Shown here: positions 35,881 through 46,031 of the stretch, one piece after another
How the letters are laid out: each line of letters begins with the position of its first letter
Position numbering within the stretch: the stretch's first letter is position 1
Assembly (NCBI GenBank): GCA_963840725.1
Contig: CAWIZY010000018.1
Coordinates: forward strand, 268,387-332,386
Source of the DNA: CAVWDU01 sp963840725
Lineage (GTDB): Bacteria; Pseudomonadota; Gammaproteobacteria; Pseudomonadales; Halieaceae
Length of the DNA stretch: 64,000 bases
Direction: 5' to 3'
Translations under genes and position numbers: made by a program
The notes under the pieces: model-generated
What the model was told of the DNA's origin: nothing
Databases searched by the model: none
What the model saw: the letters and a program-made list of their open reading frames with translations, nothing else

Positions 35881-36699
35881 CTACTCGGGCAGGCCTTGCT
35901 CCGCCAACTGGGCGCCCAGTTGTCCGGCCAGGGCAAAGAGTTTTTCCGGTTCCTGATGACGCATTCTGGCCAGATCCAGTTCCATGCCCTTGGCAAAGAC
36001 CAGCTCCGGAACATTGTTTTCTACAGCCTCGAGAATCGCCCTGGCGCAATCCATGGGGTCATCACCCGCATCGATAACGGCGTCCGATTTGCCTCTGTGG
36101 GTACCGTCAGCGGTAACGGCATTGCGCGCAACGTCGGTAGCCACTGAACCCGGCAATACATTGGTCACATGAATATTATGGGGCACTGATACTTCAGAGC
36201 GCAGCGCGTCCATATAACCGATTAATCCGTGTTTGGCGGCGGAGTAGGCTGTGCGCATGGGGGCACCGATGCGTCCAGCCACCGAGCTAATGGCTATGAT
36301 ATGGGCGCCCCCGGCATCGGCCATGCGTTTGAGCTGCAACTGGGTCAGCCATATCGGTGCTATCAGGTCTACATTGATTAAATGTGTGTACACGCTGGGT
36401 TCGGTGTCTATAGCGAGGCTACGCTGGCTGATACCGGCATTGTTAACCAGAATGTCGACCCTGCCGGTCCAATTCCAGGCTTGGTCCACTTTGGAGGCCA
36501 GTGCATCGAAATCAGTGACCTCGAAGGGCAGTAGCAGCGATTCGGCAGGGAGCTGATCAGCAAGGGCTTGCAGTGCATCGACTCGCCTGCCGGATAGAAT
36601 CAGACGTGCGCCAGCCTCAGCAAAAGCCAATGACAGGGCTTTACCGATACCGGAGGAGGCGCCCGTAACCCAGACAGTCTTGCCGTCAAATGCTTTCAT
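35881..36699 (-). CDS. Short-chain dehydrogenase/reductase (DHRS7-like)
   Basis: 272 residues with VTGASSGIGKAL, NNAGISQRS, ISSVAG and YSAAKHG (Tyr and Lys catalytic), and a C-terminal helix tail (MRHQEPEKLFALAGQL). The LPGSVATDVARNA block and the tail fit the DHRS7B-like group that reduces lipids or steroids. It is cytoplasmic. The gene is intact, and its ATG start has no competitor. Confidence 0.88.
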   Translation of the reverse strand: MKAFDGKTVWVTGASSGIGKALSLAFAEAGARLILSGRRVDALQALADQLPAESLLLPFEVTDFDALASKVDQAWNWTGRVDILVNNAGISQRSLAIDTEPSVYTHLINVDLIAPIWLTQLQLKRMADAGGAHIIAISSVAGRIGAPMRTAYSAAKHGLIGYMDALRSEVSVPHNIHVTNVLPGSVATDVARNAVTADGTHRGKSDAVIDAGDDPMDCARAILEAVENNVPELVFAKGMELDLARMRHQEPEKLFALAGQLGAQLAEQGLPE

Positions 36700-36831
36700 C
36701 GCTGTTCCTCGTCATGCTGTGTGTCGTGGCAGGCATTATGCTATGACTTCTGTGGTCGTCAACAGCGGACATCAGGCCAACGTCGGACGACCCACAGGGC
36801 ATGACGCGCACTCAAGACACCGGGCAGTGGC

Positions 36832-39489
36832 TCAGAACGCGTACTTCACTCGCGCATAGTACAAGCGACCACGAGGGTCATGATGCTTGGGATCGTAACT
36901 GAAGTTTACGCCGTCATAGACCCGGGGAGGCTCTTCATCAAAGACGTTTTTCGCGCCGATGCTGAACACGGCTTCGCTGTCTGCAAACTGTAAGTTGTAC
37001 GTGTATTGCAGGTCCAGTGTGGTCCAGCTGTCGATGGTTGCGCTCTCGCCCGCCGGGGTGTCCCGGGTGGTTTTGTAGCTGTCTACCCAATAGGCGATAG
37101 CAGCGGCCTTGTGGTTGCCATAAACCCAATCCGCCGCCAGGTTGACTTTTGTTTCCGGAATGGAGCGAGCGAAATTATCGTGGTTAAAGAGCCCTGCCAC
37201 ATCGCGTGTGCCGCCCTGGGGGTCGGGTATTTCATACTTCAGGAAATGGGTGGCGCTCAGGGTGACACTAAAAGCCCCTGCCGAACTGCTATCCATAATA
37301 TAGCTGGCTCCCACGTCCAGGCCATCGGTATCGACTGTGGCGGCGTTAATAAAGTCGACATTAATGCCCGCCAGCTGACTGTTGGGCCCAGCCACCCGAA
37401 TAATGTCTTCGCCGTTGAGGTCGTTGATGACCTTGCCCTGTGCGTTCTCAATCGTGATGACATCCTCGTAATCGAAACGCCAGTAATCTATTCGCATATC
37501 CAGGTTTGCGGTGGGCTGCCAGATTATGCCGAAGTTGTAGTTGGTGGACTCCTCCGGCTTCAGGTCCGGATTACCAAGCGCGTTGACGCGCACGAAAACA
37601 GCGCCGCCTTTGGGCGTGCCGTCCGGATTGAAATCCTGAATTCCCTGTAGCGAGGTTTCGGTGGCATTGAACTGAGCCAGCGATGGTTCTCTGAAAGCGG
37701 TTGAGGCCGAGGCCCGCAGGATCAGGGAGTCCGCTACCTGCCAGCGAATAGAGGCTTTGGGATCGATGCTGCTGTCTGTGTCCAGATCCTCATAGCGCAC
37801 CGCCAGGTTGACGTCGATGGAGTCAGTTAGTGGCATCTGTATTTCAGCAAATGCGGCATAGGAGCTGCGCTCCTCGTCTACCGGAAATCCGCCGCCCAGG
37901 AAAATCAGGTCGGCCGGTATGATAGCCCCTGTTGCGGGATCGATGCTTTGAGTGGCCACCGGATTGCGTTTTTCAGAGTAACTCTCATCACGGTACTGCA
38001 GACCTGCAGCGAAGCCGACAGGGCCCGCACTCATTGAGAACAAATCGCCGGTCACAACAAAGTCGCCTACCAGTAACTCAGCGTTGCGATTGGTTTCAGA
38101 GTTGGTGCTGAGCCAGTTGATCAGCTCAGGACTATTGGCTGAAGAATCAAAAATATTGAATGTTTCGTTGCCGCTTTCCCCTCCATTGCCTGACAAGGCG
38201 GCAACCAGGCGAGAATTTATCTGATCGGGCTGTGTGATGTCCCGGTCACTCTCGCTGTAGGTGATCGCACCGTTCCAGCTCCAATTGTCGTTAAAGGCAC
38301 CATCTAAAGCCAGCGATGCGCGCAGGGTTGTGTTCTCCCGGGGCGACTCCGGGGAGGCGAAATCCGAGCCCAGGGGACGACCCAGCCACACCACCGGCAC
38401 GTTAAAGACACTACCGGCCTGACCGGGGAAAATCACCGGGAAAGACAGGTTGGGGTAGGAGGGTGATTGTGGGTTGTCCAGCACTTCATGTTTGGTCCAG
38501 CCCAATTCGGCAAATAGTGATAAGGTATCGCTGAAGTCATGGGACAGGTTGCCGTACAGCTGGTCGCGCTCCTCCTCATTGACGAGATTGAATCGGGGTC
38601 CGTAGGCAAACCCGCAGCGCGACCCTGAGGCCTGTGGAATCAGGAGGCCGCCATTTTGCTGACACTTGGGGTCGGGTACGTTCTCGCCGGGGGCATAACT
38701 GCCGGCCCAATCGCCACCGGTTACGGTATCCGGGGCCGTCAGGATAAATGAGCGCCCCAGGGTGCTGATCGCATTGTCGACGGTTTCCGGCCGGTCGGCC
38801 GAACTCAGCGGGTCCTGGCGCATAATGGCGCCAGAAAAGGTGACGTTGGTGGTGTCATTGCCAAAGCCGGCAAGAAAGCTGGCTTCTGTAGTGTCCTGGC
38901 TGTCCTCGGCCGTTGTCTGGTACCCGGCGTTGACTTCGAAGCCCTCAAAATCCTTTCTCAGAATGTAGTTGACCACGCCCGCGACCGCATCCGAGCCGTA
39001 GGCAGAGGCCGCACCTTCCTTCAAAATTTCCACCCGCTCCAACGCTGCTATCGGCACCGTGCTGGTGTCAACAAACACACTGCCATCATTGGCGCGCGAG
39101 GCGGCGATGGTTTGACGCCTGCCATTGATCAGCACCAGGGTGGAACTCAAGCCAAGGCCACGCAGATTAACATTGCTGGTGCCCTGCGTTTCACCGGAGG
39201 TAAATGAATCCGCCTGATTCTCCGAGCCTGAATTGACGCTGAGTTTCGCCGTCAGTTCGCCCACAGTGAACGCGCCACTGTTGGCGATGTATTCGCTACT
39301 GACAACCTCTACGGGCGATGCCTGTTCGGTGCTGGTGGATTTGATGTAGGAACCGGTGATGAGGACTTCTTCCAGCTCACCCTGGGCCATGAGTTGGGTC
39401 GACATGGCGACGTATAGCGGGGAGACGGCGGCCGCTAGCAGGGCCGGTTTAAATGCACGTAACTGCGCTCGAGACTTGCTTTGGCTCAT
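36832..39489 (-). CDS. TonB-dependent outer-membrane receptor
   Basis: About 885 residues from ATG 39489, with GAGGTAGT upstream; the upstream 60 codons are noncoding. A long signal peptide ends near LMAQGELEE. A TonB-box-like EEVLITGS opens the plug. The plug carries LRGLGLSSTLVLINGRR and KEGAASAYGSDAVAGVVNYILRKDF. The beta barrel ends in a terminal Phe (YYARVKYAF), as barrel assembly requires. The 'GSDAVAGVVN' type is often linked to uptake of large or aromatic compounds. The substrate is unknown. Confidence 0.93.
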   Translation of the reverse strand: MSQSKSRAQLRAFKPALLAAAVSPLYVAMSTQLMAQGELEEVLITGSYIKSTSTEQASPVEVVSSEYIANSGAFTVGELTAKLSVNSGSENQADSFTSGETQGTSNVNLRGLGLSSTLVLINGRRQTIAASRANDGSVFVDTSTVPIAALERVEILKEGAASAYGSDAVAGVVNYILRKDFEGFEVNAGYQTTAEDSQDTTEASFLAGFGNDTTNVTFSGAIMRQDPLSSADRPETVDNAISTLGRSFILTAPDTVTGGDWAGSYAPGENVPDPKCQQNGGLLIPQASGSRCGFAYGPRFNLVNEEERDQLYGNLSHDFSDTLSLFAELGWTKHEVLDNPQSPSYPNLSFPVIFPGQAGSVFNVPVVWLGRPLGSDFASPESPRENTTLRASLALDGAFNDNWSWNGAITYSESDRDITQPDQINSRLVAALSGNGGESGNETFNIFDSSANSPELINWLSTNSETNRNAELLVGDFVVTGDLFSMSAGPVGFAAGLQYRDESYSEKRNPVATQSIDPATGAIIPADLIFLGGGFPVDEERSSYAAFAEIQMPLTDSIDVNLAVRYEDLDTDSSIDPKASIRWQVADSLILRASASTAFREPSLAQFNATETSLQGIQDFNPDGTPKGGAVFVRVNALGNPDLKPEESTNYNFGIIWQPTANLDMRIDYWRFDYEDVITIENAQGKVINDLNGEDIIRVAGPNSQLAGINVDFINAATVDTDGLDVGASYIMDSSSAGAFSVTLSATHFLKYEIPDPQGGTRDVAGLFNHDNFARSIPETKVNLAADWVYGNHKAAAIAYWVDSYKTTRDTPAGESATIDSWTTLDLQYTYNLQFADSEAVFSIGAKNVFDEEPPRVYDGVNFSYDPKHHDPRGRLYYARVKYAF

Positions 39490-40450
39490 ATTACTACCTC
39501 GTACAGACTGATTATTTTTTAGTAGACGTGGTGTTCTGAACATATGTGCCGTAATGAGAATAGACCCACACCAGCTCCCTGTCCTGCACCACGGTAGGGA
39601 ATAATGCCGGAATACTGCACCGGGACGCTTCCGTACTATCCGCTGACAGGCCACCGCGCCCGATATCAATCTAAATAAACCCGGCCAAGCACGACCTTTG
39701 TTATGGCCAAAGTAATAATCCCGCTGTGCGCAGAATCCAGTAGCGCTCTCGCCAGGTTTTCGCCGCGCGGCTTCGCGGCCACGGTGCTTCCAGTCTGCGC
39801 ATCCTCAATGTGTCCTGTCAGATTAAGTCGGTTCCAGAGCTGGCCGAGCCGCTGATGTTTCGACGAGTGTTTCATCAGCGCTCTTTGCAGCAACGGGGCG
39901 GGGGACCAGTCAGCGTGATTGTGAATGAAATGCTGCTATCGATAGCGCTTGGTTGCTGTCGACAGAAGCCGAGGAGATTGCCGGCGAGCATAAGCTGAAG
40001 TCCACCTGTGCCCCAGTTACATCATTTCAAAACGAATTAATCATTTCAAAACGACATTAGTTTGCCGCCAACTGGCACGCAGTTGCGTAGCGGTGTTTGT
40101 CTTCTCGGAATTCTAAATCACTGAATTAAAACAAAAAAAACAAAACTAACCAGGGCTTGGAGAGTAGTTGGACCGATTCTTGCTGTACCAGCTGTGTCGT
40201 CGAGAGTATATTTCGGTGAGGTGTCTTTGATTGCGTGCTCATCCGGCATTGCGCTGATGGACAGAAAAGCGGCTCGCACGAGACTTGACCGACGGCGAGA
40301 GCAGCGTGATGCTGTTGCAGCCTTGCTCGATACGACGGTTGGTCCGAGGTGTGCTCTGGCGAGAGGGGTGATAGATCAACCATGATGAGCCACTATCACG
40401 ATGAAAGCGTAATTTCCCGGTAGCGACTACAGACAACAGGTAACCTATTC
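39490..40450. other. Roughly 960-base gap between two divergent TonB receptors
   Basis: Short frames in it (for example the minus frame at 39666-39893) show no family features. It holds both receptor promoters. The right half is AT-rich, with A-tracts near 40129-40145 and the direct repeat described at 40022-40054. I see no riboswitch or small RNA with confidence. Confidence 0.5.
40022..40054. repeat. Direct repeat TCATTTCAAAACGA, two copies 19 bases apart
   Basis: Two perfect 14-base copies (40022-40035 and 40041-40054) lie about 400 bases upstream of the rightward TonB receptor. Spacing near two helical turns is typical of tandem binding sites for a dimeric regulator. Confidence 0.6.
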
Positions 40451-43015
40451 ATGAAATACCCGAAAGTGAACAATCAACGACTGGTCAGCAAGCCGAGGCT
40501 TCTCTCGGCGGCGATTTGTGCGATCGCTTCCTCGTCAGGTTCTTTGCTACTCCCTGCGGCCGCCCAGGCGCAACTCGAGGAGATCGTGGTTACCGCGCGT
40601 GCGCGCTCCGAATCGCTGCAAGATGTGCCCAGCACCGTTACCGCATTCAGTGCGGGTCAGATACAGGATATGGGCATTCAGCGCGCCGAAGACTTTATCT
40701 CGCAAACGCCGGGTGTGAGCTTCGTCAACACGGTAGAGACGGGCGATTCATCGGTGTCGATTCGTGGCATGAACGGTGCCCGCGACGCGGAAACAAACTT
40801 CGCCTTGATTATCGACGGCATTCTCTACGTTAACACCTACGCATTTAACCGTGAGTACGCTGACCTGGAGCAGATCGAAATCCTGAAGGGTCCCCAGGGA
40901 GCACTCTATGGTCGCTCTGCGGCGGCGGGTGCGGTCATCATGTCTACCAGGCGTCCCTCACAGGTCCTGGAGGGCGAAGTCAGGTTCAGCCTGGCCGAGG
41001 ACAACACCTACACCGGCCTTGCCACTATCGCGGGTCCGCTCAGCGATACGATAGCCGGGCGACTTACAGCAGATTTTCGCAGCACCGACGGCTTCTACAA
41101 CAACAACTTTCTCAGGGACGACGTGGTAGACAGCGCCGAGAACTATTCGGTGCAGGGGCGATTGGTGTTCGATCCGACCGACACCATCTCCATCGACACC
41201 AAACTCCGCTATGGCAAGTCTGAGTCAGCAGCGATTGCCTTCAACGCGGGTTTCGCCATCCCGAGCTTTCAGTCTTTTGGTACGCCGGGGTCCGAAGCCT
41301 TCTACCAGGACGTCAACGACCACGACTTTATCTTTGCGGGCAACGTAGAGCCGGTCAACGAGCAGGATGTGCTTGAGTTCTCTGTAAAGCTTGATATGGA
41401 GCTGGGCTGGGCGACACTGTCTACCTGGGCTTTTTACAGTGACACTGAGGACACCTTTATCGCCGACGGCACCTCGGGAGCGTTTGGTTTCTATGCCGGA
41501 ACTGACGCGTGCATCAACTCTCTCAATCAACTGTCGCCCTCATACACTCCTGATGTACCGGGTGGCGTGACGGCGTTGCCGGCGCCCACGTTTATTTTCG
41601 GTTCTGGTGCAGGTGAGTCGGTGTTGCCACCCTACAGCCCTACCACGTGCGACGGCTATCAGTACCAGGAGCGGACTCAGGAAGACCTGAGCTTTCAGCT
41701 TCAGCTGACCTCGCAGCAGGATCAGAGTCTTCGCTGGCAGGCGGGGGTGTATTATCTGGATATCGACCGCAGGCAGGCGGTGGCCCAGGCGCGCGATACG
41801 GGTCAAAACTGGCCTGATCGTGCCGGCGGCGTTCCTACCGAGATTTTCACCCCACTGACCGATGCCATCGTAGACGACACGTTTACCACTGAGGTCATTG
41901 CAGTGTTTGGCTCTGTTAGCTATGACCTGACCGACAGAATTGAATTGTCTCTGGCCGCGCGTTATGACCGAGAGAAGCGGGAGGTCTCAAACAACGTACC
42001 ATCCCCCGCCGATGGCAATCTGTCCAACTTCATCGACTTCTGTGGCGGAAACTGTACGCTCAATGGAGAACCATTAGACGGTTCTCCATTGAACCCGGGC
42101 TTCGTCAATTTTGACGACTTCACGGTCTCGTCCAGGCTCCCCAGCCGCAGCGAAACCTTCGATCAAGTGCAGCCCAAGGTCAGTCTGACCTGGGATGTCA
42201 CCGATGACACGACCCTCTATGGCAGTTGGGGTGTGGGATTCAAGGCCGGTGGCTTCCTCAACCAGGGTTCAACCGAGACCATCGATTTTTATCTCGTTGA
42301 TAATGGCGCCGCATTGGTTGCACCACCGGGGCTGTTCCGCGAAGAGACCTCCAGCGCTTTCGAACTGGGATTCCGTACCGAGCTGTTCGATAACAGACTC
42401 AACCTGAACGGTGCCATCTTTTACACCGAAGTCGACGATATGCAATTCTTTGAATTTTTTGTGGGTCCCTTTGGTCTCCTCAGAACAGCATCGAATATCG
42501 ATGAAGTCACGCTGCAGGGCTTTGAACTCAGCGCCGCCTGGGCGGTGACCGACAATCTGCGGATTGATGCTGGCTACTCACAGGTGGATGGCGAGATCGA
42601 CAAAAATGCCTTGCGGCCTTACACCGCCGGTAATGATGTTCCCAACAATCCCGAGTTCACCGCCAACGCGGCAGTGCAGTACACCCAGCCAATCGGTGAC
42701 TTTGAGCTGTTTGGTCGCCTTGAGTACGCCTACCAGGGCGACACCTGGTACCACACGGTACAGGATGACATAGTCCCGGCAACACTCTTTGGTGGCCCGC
42801 CTGCCAACTACGATGTGTCTCAGGTAGATGGCTATGGCCTGACTAATCTGCGTCTGGGATTCCGTGCCAACAACTGGAGCGTGACGGCCTTCGCAAGAAA
42901 CGTCTTCGACGAAGAGTTTATTGCTGAGGTCATTTTGGCTCCCGAGTTTGGTGGTGGTTTCATCAGCCCGGGCACCCAGCGACGGATGGGTGTGGAGTTC
43001 CAGTACAGCTTCTGA
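40451..43015 (+). CDS. TonB-dependent outer-membrane receptor (siderophore/organic ligand type)
   Basis: 854 residues. A signal peptide ends near AAAQAQ, and the next residues LEEIVVTARARSESLQDVP form a typical TonB box and plug start. Plug blocks are SIRGMNGARDA and EILKGPQGALYGRSAAAGAV. The barrel ends MGVEFQYSF with the terminal Phe. The '...TARKRSE.LQDVP' class dominates in sphingomonads and marine gammaproteobacteria and takes up varied organic compounds. A terminator follows. Its neighbours on the right include a RutA-like monooxygenase, but no regulator. Confidence 0.94.
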   Translation: MKYPKVNNQRLVSKPRLLSAAICAIASSSGSLLLPAAAQAQLEEIVVTARARSESLQDVPSTVTAFSAGQIQDMGIQRAEDFISQTPGVSFVNTVETGDSSVSIRGMNGARDAETNFALIIDGILYVNTYAFNREYADLEQIEILKGPQGALYGRSAAAGAVIMSTRRPSQVLEGEVRFSLAEDNTYTGLATIAGPLSDTIAGRLTADFRSTDGFYNNNFLRDDVVDSAENYSVQGRLVFDPTDTISIDTKLRYGKSESAAIAFNAGFAIPSFQSFGTPGSEAFYQDVNDHDFIFAGNVEPVNEQDVLEFSVKLDMELGWATLSTWAFYSDTEDTFIADGTSGAFGFYAGTDACINSLNQLSPSYTPDVPGGVTALPAPTFIFGSGAGESVLPPYSPTTCDGYQYQERTQEDLSFQLQLTSQQDQSLRWQAGVYYLDIDRRQAVAQARDTGQNWPDRAGGVPTEIFTPLTDAIVDDTFTTEVIAVFGSVSYDLTDRIELSLAARYDREKREVSNNVPSPADGNLSNFIDFCGGNCTLNGEPLDGSPLNPGFVNFDDFTVSSRLPSRSETFDQVQPKVSLTWDVTDDTTLYGSWGVGFKAGGFLNQGSTETIDFYLVDNGAALVAPPGLFREETSSAFELGFRTELFDNRLNLNGAIFYTEVDDMQFFEFFVGPFGLLRTASNIDEVTLQGFELSAAWAVTDNLRIDAGYSQVDGEIDKNALRPYTAGNDVPNNPEFTANAAVQYTQPIGDFELFGRLEYAYQGDTWYHTVQDDIVPATLFGGPPANYDVSQVDGYGLTNLRLGFRANNWSVTAFARNVFDEEFIAEVILAPEFGGGFISPGTQRRMGVEFQYSF
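42061..42091. repeat. Perfect 12-bp inverted repeat inside the TonB receptor gene
   Basis: Arms CAATGGAGAACC and GGTTCTCCATTG enclose a 7-base loop, in frame, encoding part of NGEPLDGSPLN in an outer loop. The coded protein shows no matching symmetry that requires it, so it may be a recombination or folding feature. Confidence 0.75.
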
Positions 43016-43029
43016 TCCCCTAGCGTAAG

Positions 43030-43068
43030 AAGGGCCGGCCCGATTGATTCGGACCGGCCTTTTTTTTG
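43030..43068 (+). terminator. Rho-independent terminator after the TonB receptor
   Basis: A GC-rich stem, GGCCGGCCCGA with TCGGACCGGCC (one wobble pair), is followed by eight T. It starts about 15 bases after the receptor stop and separates it from the convergent SDR gene. Confidence 0.9.
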
Positions 43069-43132
43069 CGTCTTATAAAGGGTTTTTCCGGGTGGGCGTG
43101 CTCGTCCCCAAACGCTTCTCCACCAGAATGAA

Positions 43133-43894
43133 TCAGAGACTGATGGTACTGCCCCCATCAACGGCAATGACCTGACCGGTCAGATAGCGAGCTTTTTCCG
43201 AAAGCAGAAACACCACGACATCGGCAATGTCTTTTGGGTCTCCCACGCGACCCAGGGGTACCGCCCCGGCAAAAGCCTCCAGCCCGTCCTCTCCCAGGGA
43301 GTTGACCGGGTCCAGCGTTTGCGCGCTGCGGATTACGCCGGGAGCGATCCCGTTAACACGCACCTGATAAGGGGCCAGCTCGAGGGCCGCCGCTCGAACC
43401 AGGCCAGCCACGCCCCCTTTACTTGAGGCGTAGGGAATGTGCTCGGACCAACCCAGCAGCGCGCCCACAATCGAAGACAGGCAGACGACGGCGCCCTCAC
43501 GGGAACGCTTCATACCCGGCGCGGCGGCTCTAAGTATTCGCATCATGCCCTTAAGGTTCACATCGATGGTGTTATCCCACTGTTCGTCCGTCAAGGTATC
43601 GAGGGGGAGGGTTTTCGCGATTCCAGCATTCAGGACCAGTGCAGCCAGCGAGCCGTGTTCCGATTCCAGCGAAGCCACCAGATCATTGCAGGCTGCAGAG
43701 TCGGTAACATCGAGACAATGAAACTCTGCCTCGCCACCGGTGCTGCAGATGGCCGCCGCACAATCCTCGCCTTCCGCGCGAAGAACATCGGTAACAAAGA
43801 CTTTGTACCCCGCGTCAGCCAGCGCAATAGCCGCCGCCCTTCCCAGTCCAATCCCTGCACCTGTCACCAGAGCCGTTTTCTTAGTCATTTTCAA
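43133..43894 (-). CDS. FabG-like short-chain dehydrogenase/reductase
   Basis: 253 residues of the classical SDR type: VTGAGIGLGRAAA near residue 11, NAGIAKTLP, SSIVGA with the catalytic Ser, and YASSKGG with Tyr and Lys. The end VIAVDGGSTISL is the usual FabG-like tail. GxGIGLG replaces the commoner GxxxGIG but keeps the loop. It is in tandem with another SDR on the same strand 65 bases upstream, so they likely share a transcript. It should oxidise a hydroxyl or reduce a keto group of an unknown compound. Confidence 0.9.
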   Translation of the reverse strand: MKMTKKTALVTGAGIGLGRAAAIALADAGYKVFVTDVLRAEGEDCAAAICSTGGEAEFHCLDVTDSAACNDLVASLESEHGSLAALVLNAGIAKTLPLDTLTDEQWDNTIDVNLKGMMRILRAAAPGMKRSREGAVVCLSSIVGALLGWSEHIPYASSKGGVAGLVRAAALELAPYQVRVNGIAPGVIRSAQTLDPVNSLGEDGLEAFAGAVPLGRVGDPKDIADVVVFLLSEKARYLTGQVIAVDGGSTISL

Positions 43895-43959
43895 TCCCCC
43901 TCGTTGTTACCGTGTGATCACTGCCACCCACCCTTCACTACCCGGGGGCGGGCTGTACC

Positions 43960-44727
43960 CTAAAGAAAGGCATCACCGCCATTGGGGCTTATGCACTGGC
44001 CCCTGAAGTGAGTCGCTGCGTCACTGGCCAGAAACAAATAGGCCCCTACAATATCGTCGACCTCTGCTAAACGTCCTGCGGGTATATTGGATTTGATGGC
44101 CGAGATCACGTCCTCGGGAACATCGGCCAGCATGGGTGTCATTGTGGCTCCGGGAGCCACACAATTCGCAGTGATATTGCGGTCGCCTATCTCCAGGGCC
44201 AGACTGCGGGTGAAGGATAGGATTCCACCTTTTGCCGCAGTGTAATGGGCGAAGCCGGGCGCACCGATATAGGCCAGTTGAGACGCGGTGTTTATGATGC
44301 GTCCATTATTCTGGGCGTAGAAGAGGGGAAGCGCCTCCCGAGTACACAGAAAGGTGCCGAGGAGGTGGACGTTCAGCACCTGCTGAAACTGCGCTACGGT
44401 AATCGACTCGATGGGGGCGCTGTGGGCGACACCGGCGTTGTTAACCAGAATATCGAGTGTGTCTTCGTGTTCCGAGATACTCCGGAACATGGCCTGGACC
44501 TGCTCTTCTTGCGACACGTCAGCGGCGACCAGACGCGCAACGCCGCCCGCGTGCTCGATAGCGGCGACGACCGACTCGGCCTCCTCATGACACGGTGGTC
44601 CCGGATAGTTGACGAATACCCTGGCGCCTGCGGCCGCGAAAGCGCGGGCGATCGCAGCCCCAATACCCGAAGAAGCACCCGTGACCAATGCAACTTTGCC
44701 TGTTAAATCAACTGATAAATTGCCCAT
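43960..44727 (-). CDS. Classical short-chain dehydrogenase/reductase
   Basis: About 255 residues starting at ATG 44727, after AAGGGC; eight upstream codons are doubtful. It has VTGASSGIGAAIA, NNAGVAHSAP, YTAAKGG and the end GQCISPNGGDAFL, which resembles glucose-dehydrogenase-type SDRs. It is first in the pair with the FabG-like gene and divergent from the methyltransferase at 44874, suggesting a shared promoter region and pathway. Confidence 0.9.
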   Translation of the reverse strand: MGNLSVDLTGKVALVTGASSGIGAAIARAFAAAGARVFVNYPGPPCHEEAESVVAAIEHAGGVARLVAADVSQEEQVQAMFRSISEHEDTLDILVNNAGVAHSAPIESITVAQFQQVLNVHLLGTFLCTREALPLFYAQNNGRIINTASQLAYIGAPGFAHYTAAKGGILSFTRSLALEIGDRNITANCVAPGATMTPMLADVPEDVISAIKSNIPAGRLAEVDDIVGAYLFLASDAATHFRGQCISPNGGDAFL

Positions 44728-44873
44728 GGTGATGCCCTTGCTGGCTGCCAATTGAGTACGGCCTGAAACAAAAAAAGCGCTTCGCGCGCATCGAGTTTAA
44801 TTTGCTCGACCACTGGGTTATAGTCAAGCGATTGTTCGCAACCATCGGATCCGTTCTACTGAGGAGCAAGAGC

Positions 44874-46031
44874 ATGTCAGCAGCCTATAAAGAGCAATCC
44901 CTACACAGCGCGCTCCCGGAGACCACGCACGATGAACTGGCGCGACAGCACTTCGTGCGTTCATTCAAAGAGTATCTGGTGGGCGCCGTTCACCCCGGAC
45001 TTGAAACGGCTTACGAGAAGCGCGCGAAACCAAAATTTGAGGCCGAGCACCAGCGTGCTCCGGAAACCATGCAGGAAGTGGGGTCGGTAATGAAGAACGA
45101 CGGCCACTATCAGGCCTGGAGTTCCCTGCTGCGCACAAGCCAGGAAATGATGTGGTCATCCGCCCAGATCCCTGTCCAGCGCTCACTCGCATCACTGGTG
45201 GAAAAAGCACGCAGCGCCGCCCCGACAGGCTCGTTGAGTCTGGACCCCGGCCTGCAGATTCCGGCTTATCACACCGCCGTTGACATTCATTGCCAGCCGG
45301 GTGGGTACCACACGGAATATACGGACGACGATGTCGCCCAGGGCGCTATTTACGATCGCGCCGTGTACCTCTATGCCATGGGGCAAATGGGCGAAAACAA
45401 TGCCGATATGGGCGACAGTACCATCAACTGGCTGCAAGCTCAGTATCCTGATTTTACACCGGAGAAAATCCTGGATATGGGCTGTGCGGTTGGACACAGC
45501 ACGCTGCCCTACGCCAGCAGTTTCCCCGAGGCCGAGGTGCACGCGATTGATGTGGCGGCGCCCATGCTGCGCTACGCACACGCTCGAGCGTCTGCGATGA
45601 ACTTGCCCGTTCATTTTTCTCAGCAAAATGCCGAGTCAACAAACTACGCGGATAACTCCTTCGACCTGGTCGTCTCGCACATTTTGCTCCATGAGACCTC
45701 GTCGGCAGCGATCAAGAAGATTATCGCCGAGTGCTACCGGGTACTTAAGCCCGGCGGCTTGATGCTTCACGTTGAGACCCCGCCCTATGAGGGCATGTCG
45801 CCCTTCGATACCTTTCTTTTTGACTGGGACAGCGAAAACAATAACGAGCCGTTCTGGCGCAAAAGCCACCAGCTGGACCTCGATGAACTGGCCAGCTCCG
45901 CGGGGTTCGAAAACCCGATCATCAAAGTGATGGCACCCAGTGCTTTCCAGGAAACCCAGCGATCAATGACCTTTCAGGGCGGTGATTTCGGGGGCGGCGG
46001 GGTCTGGTTTATTTATGGCTGTCAGAAATGA
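44874..46031 (+). CDS. Class I SAM-dependent methyltransferase with N-terminal extension
   Basis: About 385 residues from ATG 44874, after GAGGAGC. Residues 1-180 are a helical extension of unknown type (HFVRSFKEYLVGAVHPGLETAYEKRAKPKF). The methyltransferase core has LDMGCAVGHSTLPYA near residue 200, VHAIDVAAPMLRYA, FDLVVSHILLHE and LKPGGLMLHVETPP. This is longer than simple members of the family. Its stop overlaps the next start (ATGA), so the two products are made together. The substrate is unknown; O-methylation in the same pathway as the SDRs is a reasonable guess. Confidence 0.87.
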   Translation: MSAAYKEQSLHSALPETTHDELARQHFVRSFKEYLVGAVHPGLETAYEKRAKPKFEAEHQRAPETMQEVGSVMKNDGHYQAWSSLLRTSQEMMWSSAQIPVQRSLASLVEKARSAAPTGSLSLDPGLQIPAYHTAVDIHCQPGGYHTEYTDDDVAQGAIYDRAVYLYAMGQMGENNADMGDSTINWLQAQYPDFTPEKILDMGCAVGHSTLPYASSFPEAEVHAIDVAAPMLRYAHARASAMNLPVHFSQQNAESTNYADNSFDLVVSHILLHETSSAAIKKIIAECYRVLKPGGLMLHVETPPYEGMSPFDTFLFDWDSENNNEPFWRKSHQLDLDELASSAGFENPIIKVMAPSAFQETQRSMTFQGGDFGGGGVWFIYGCQK

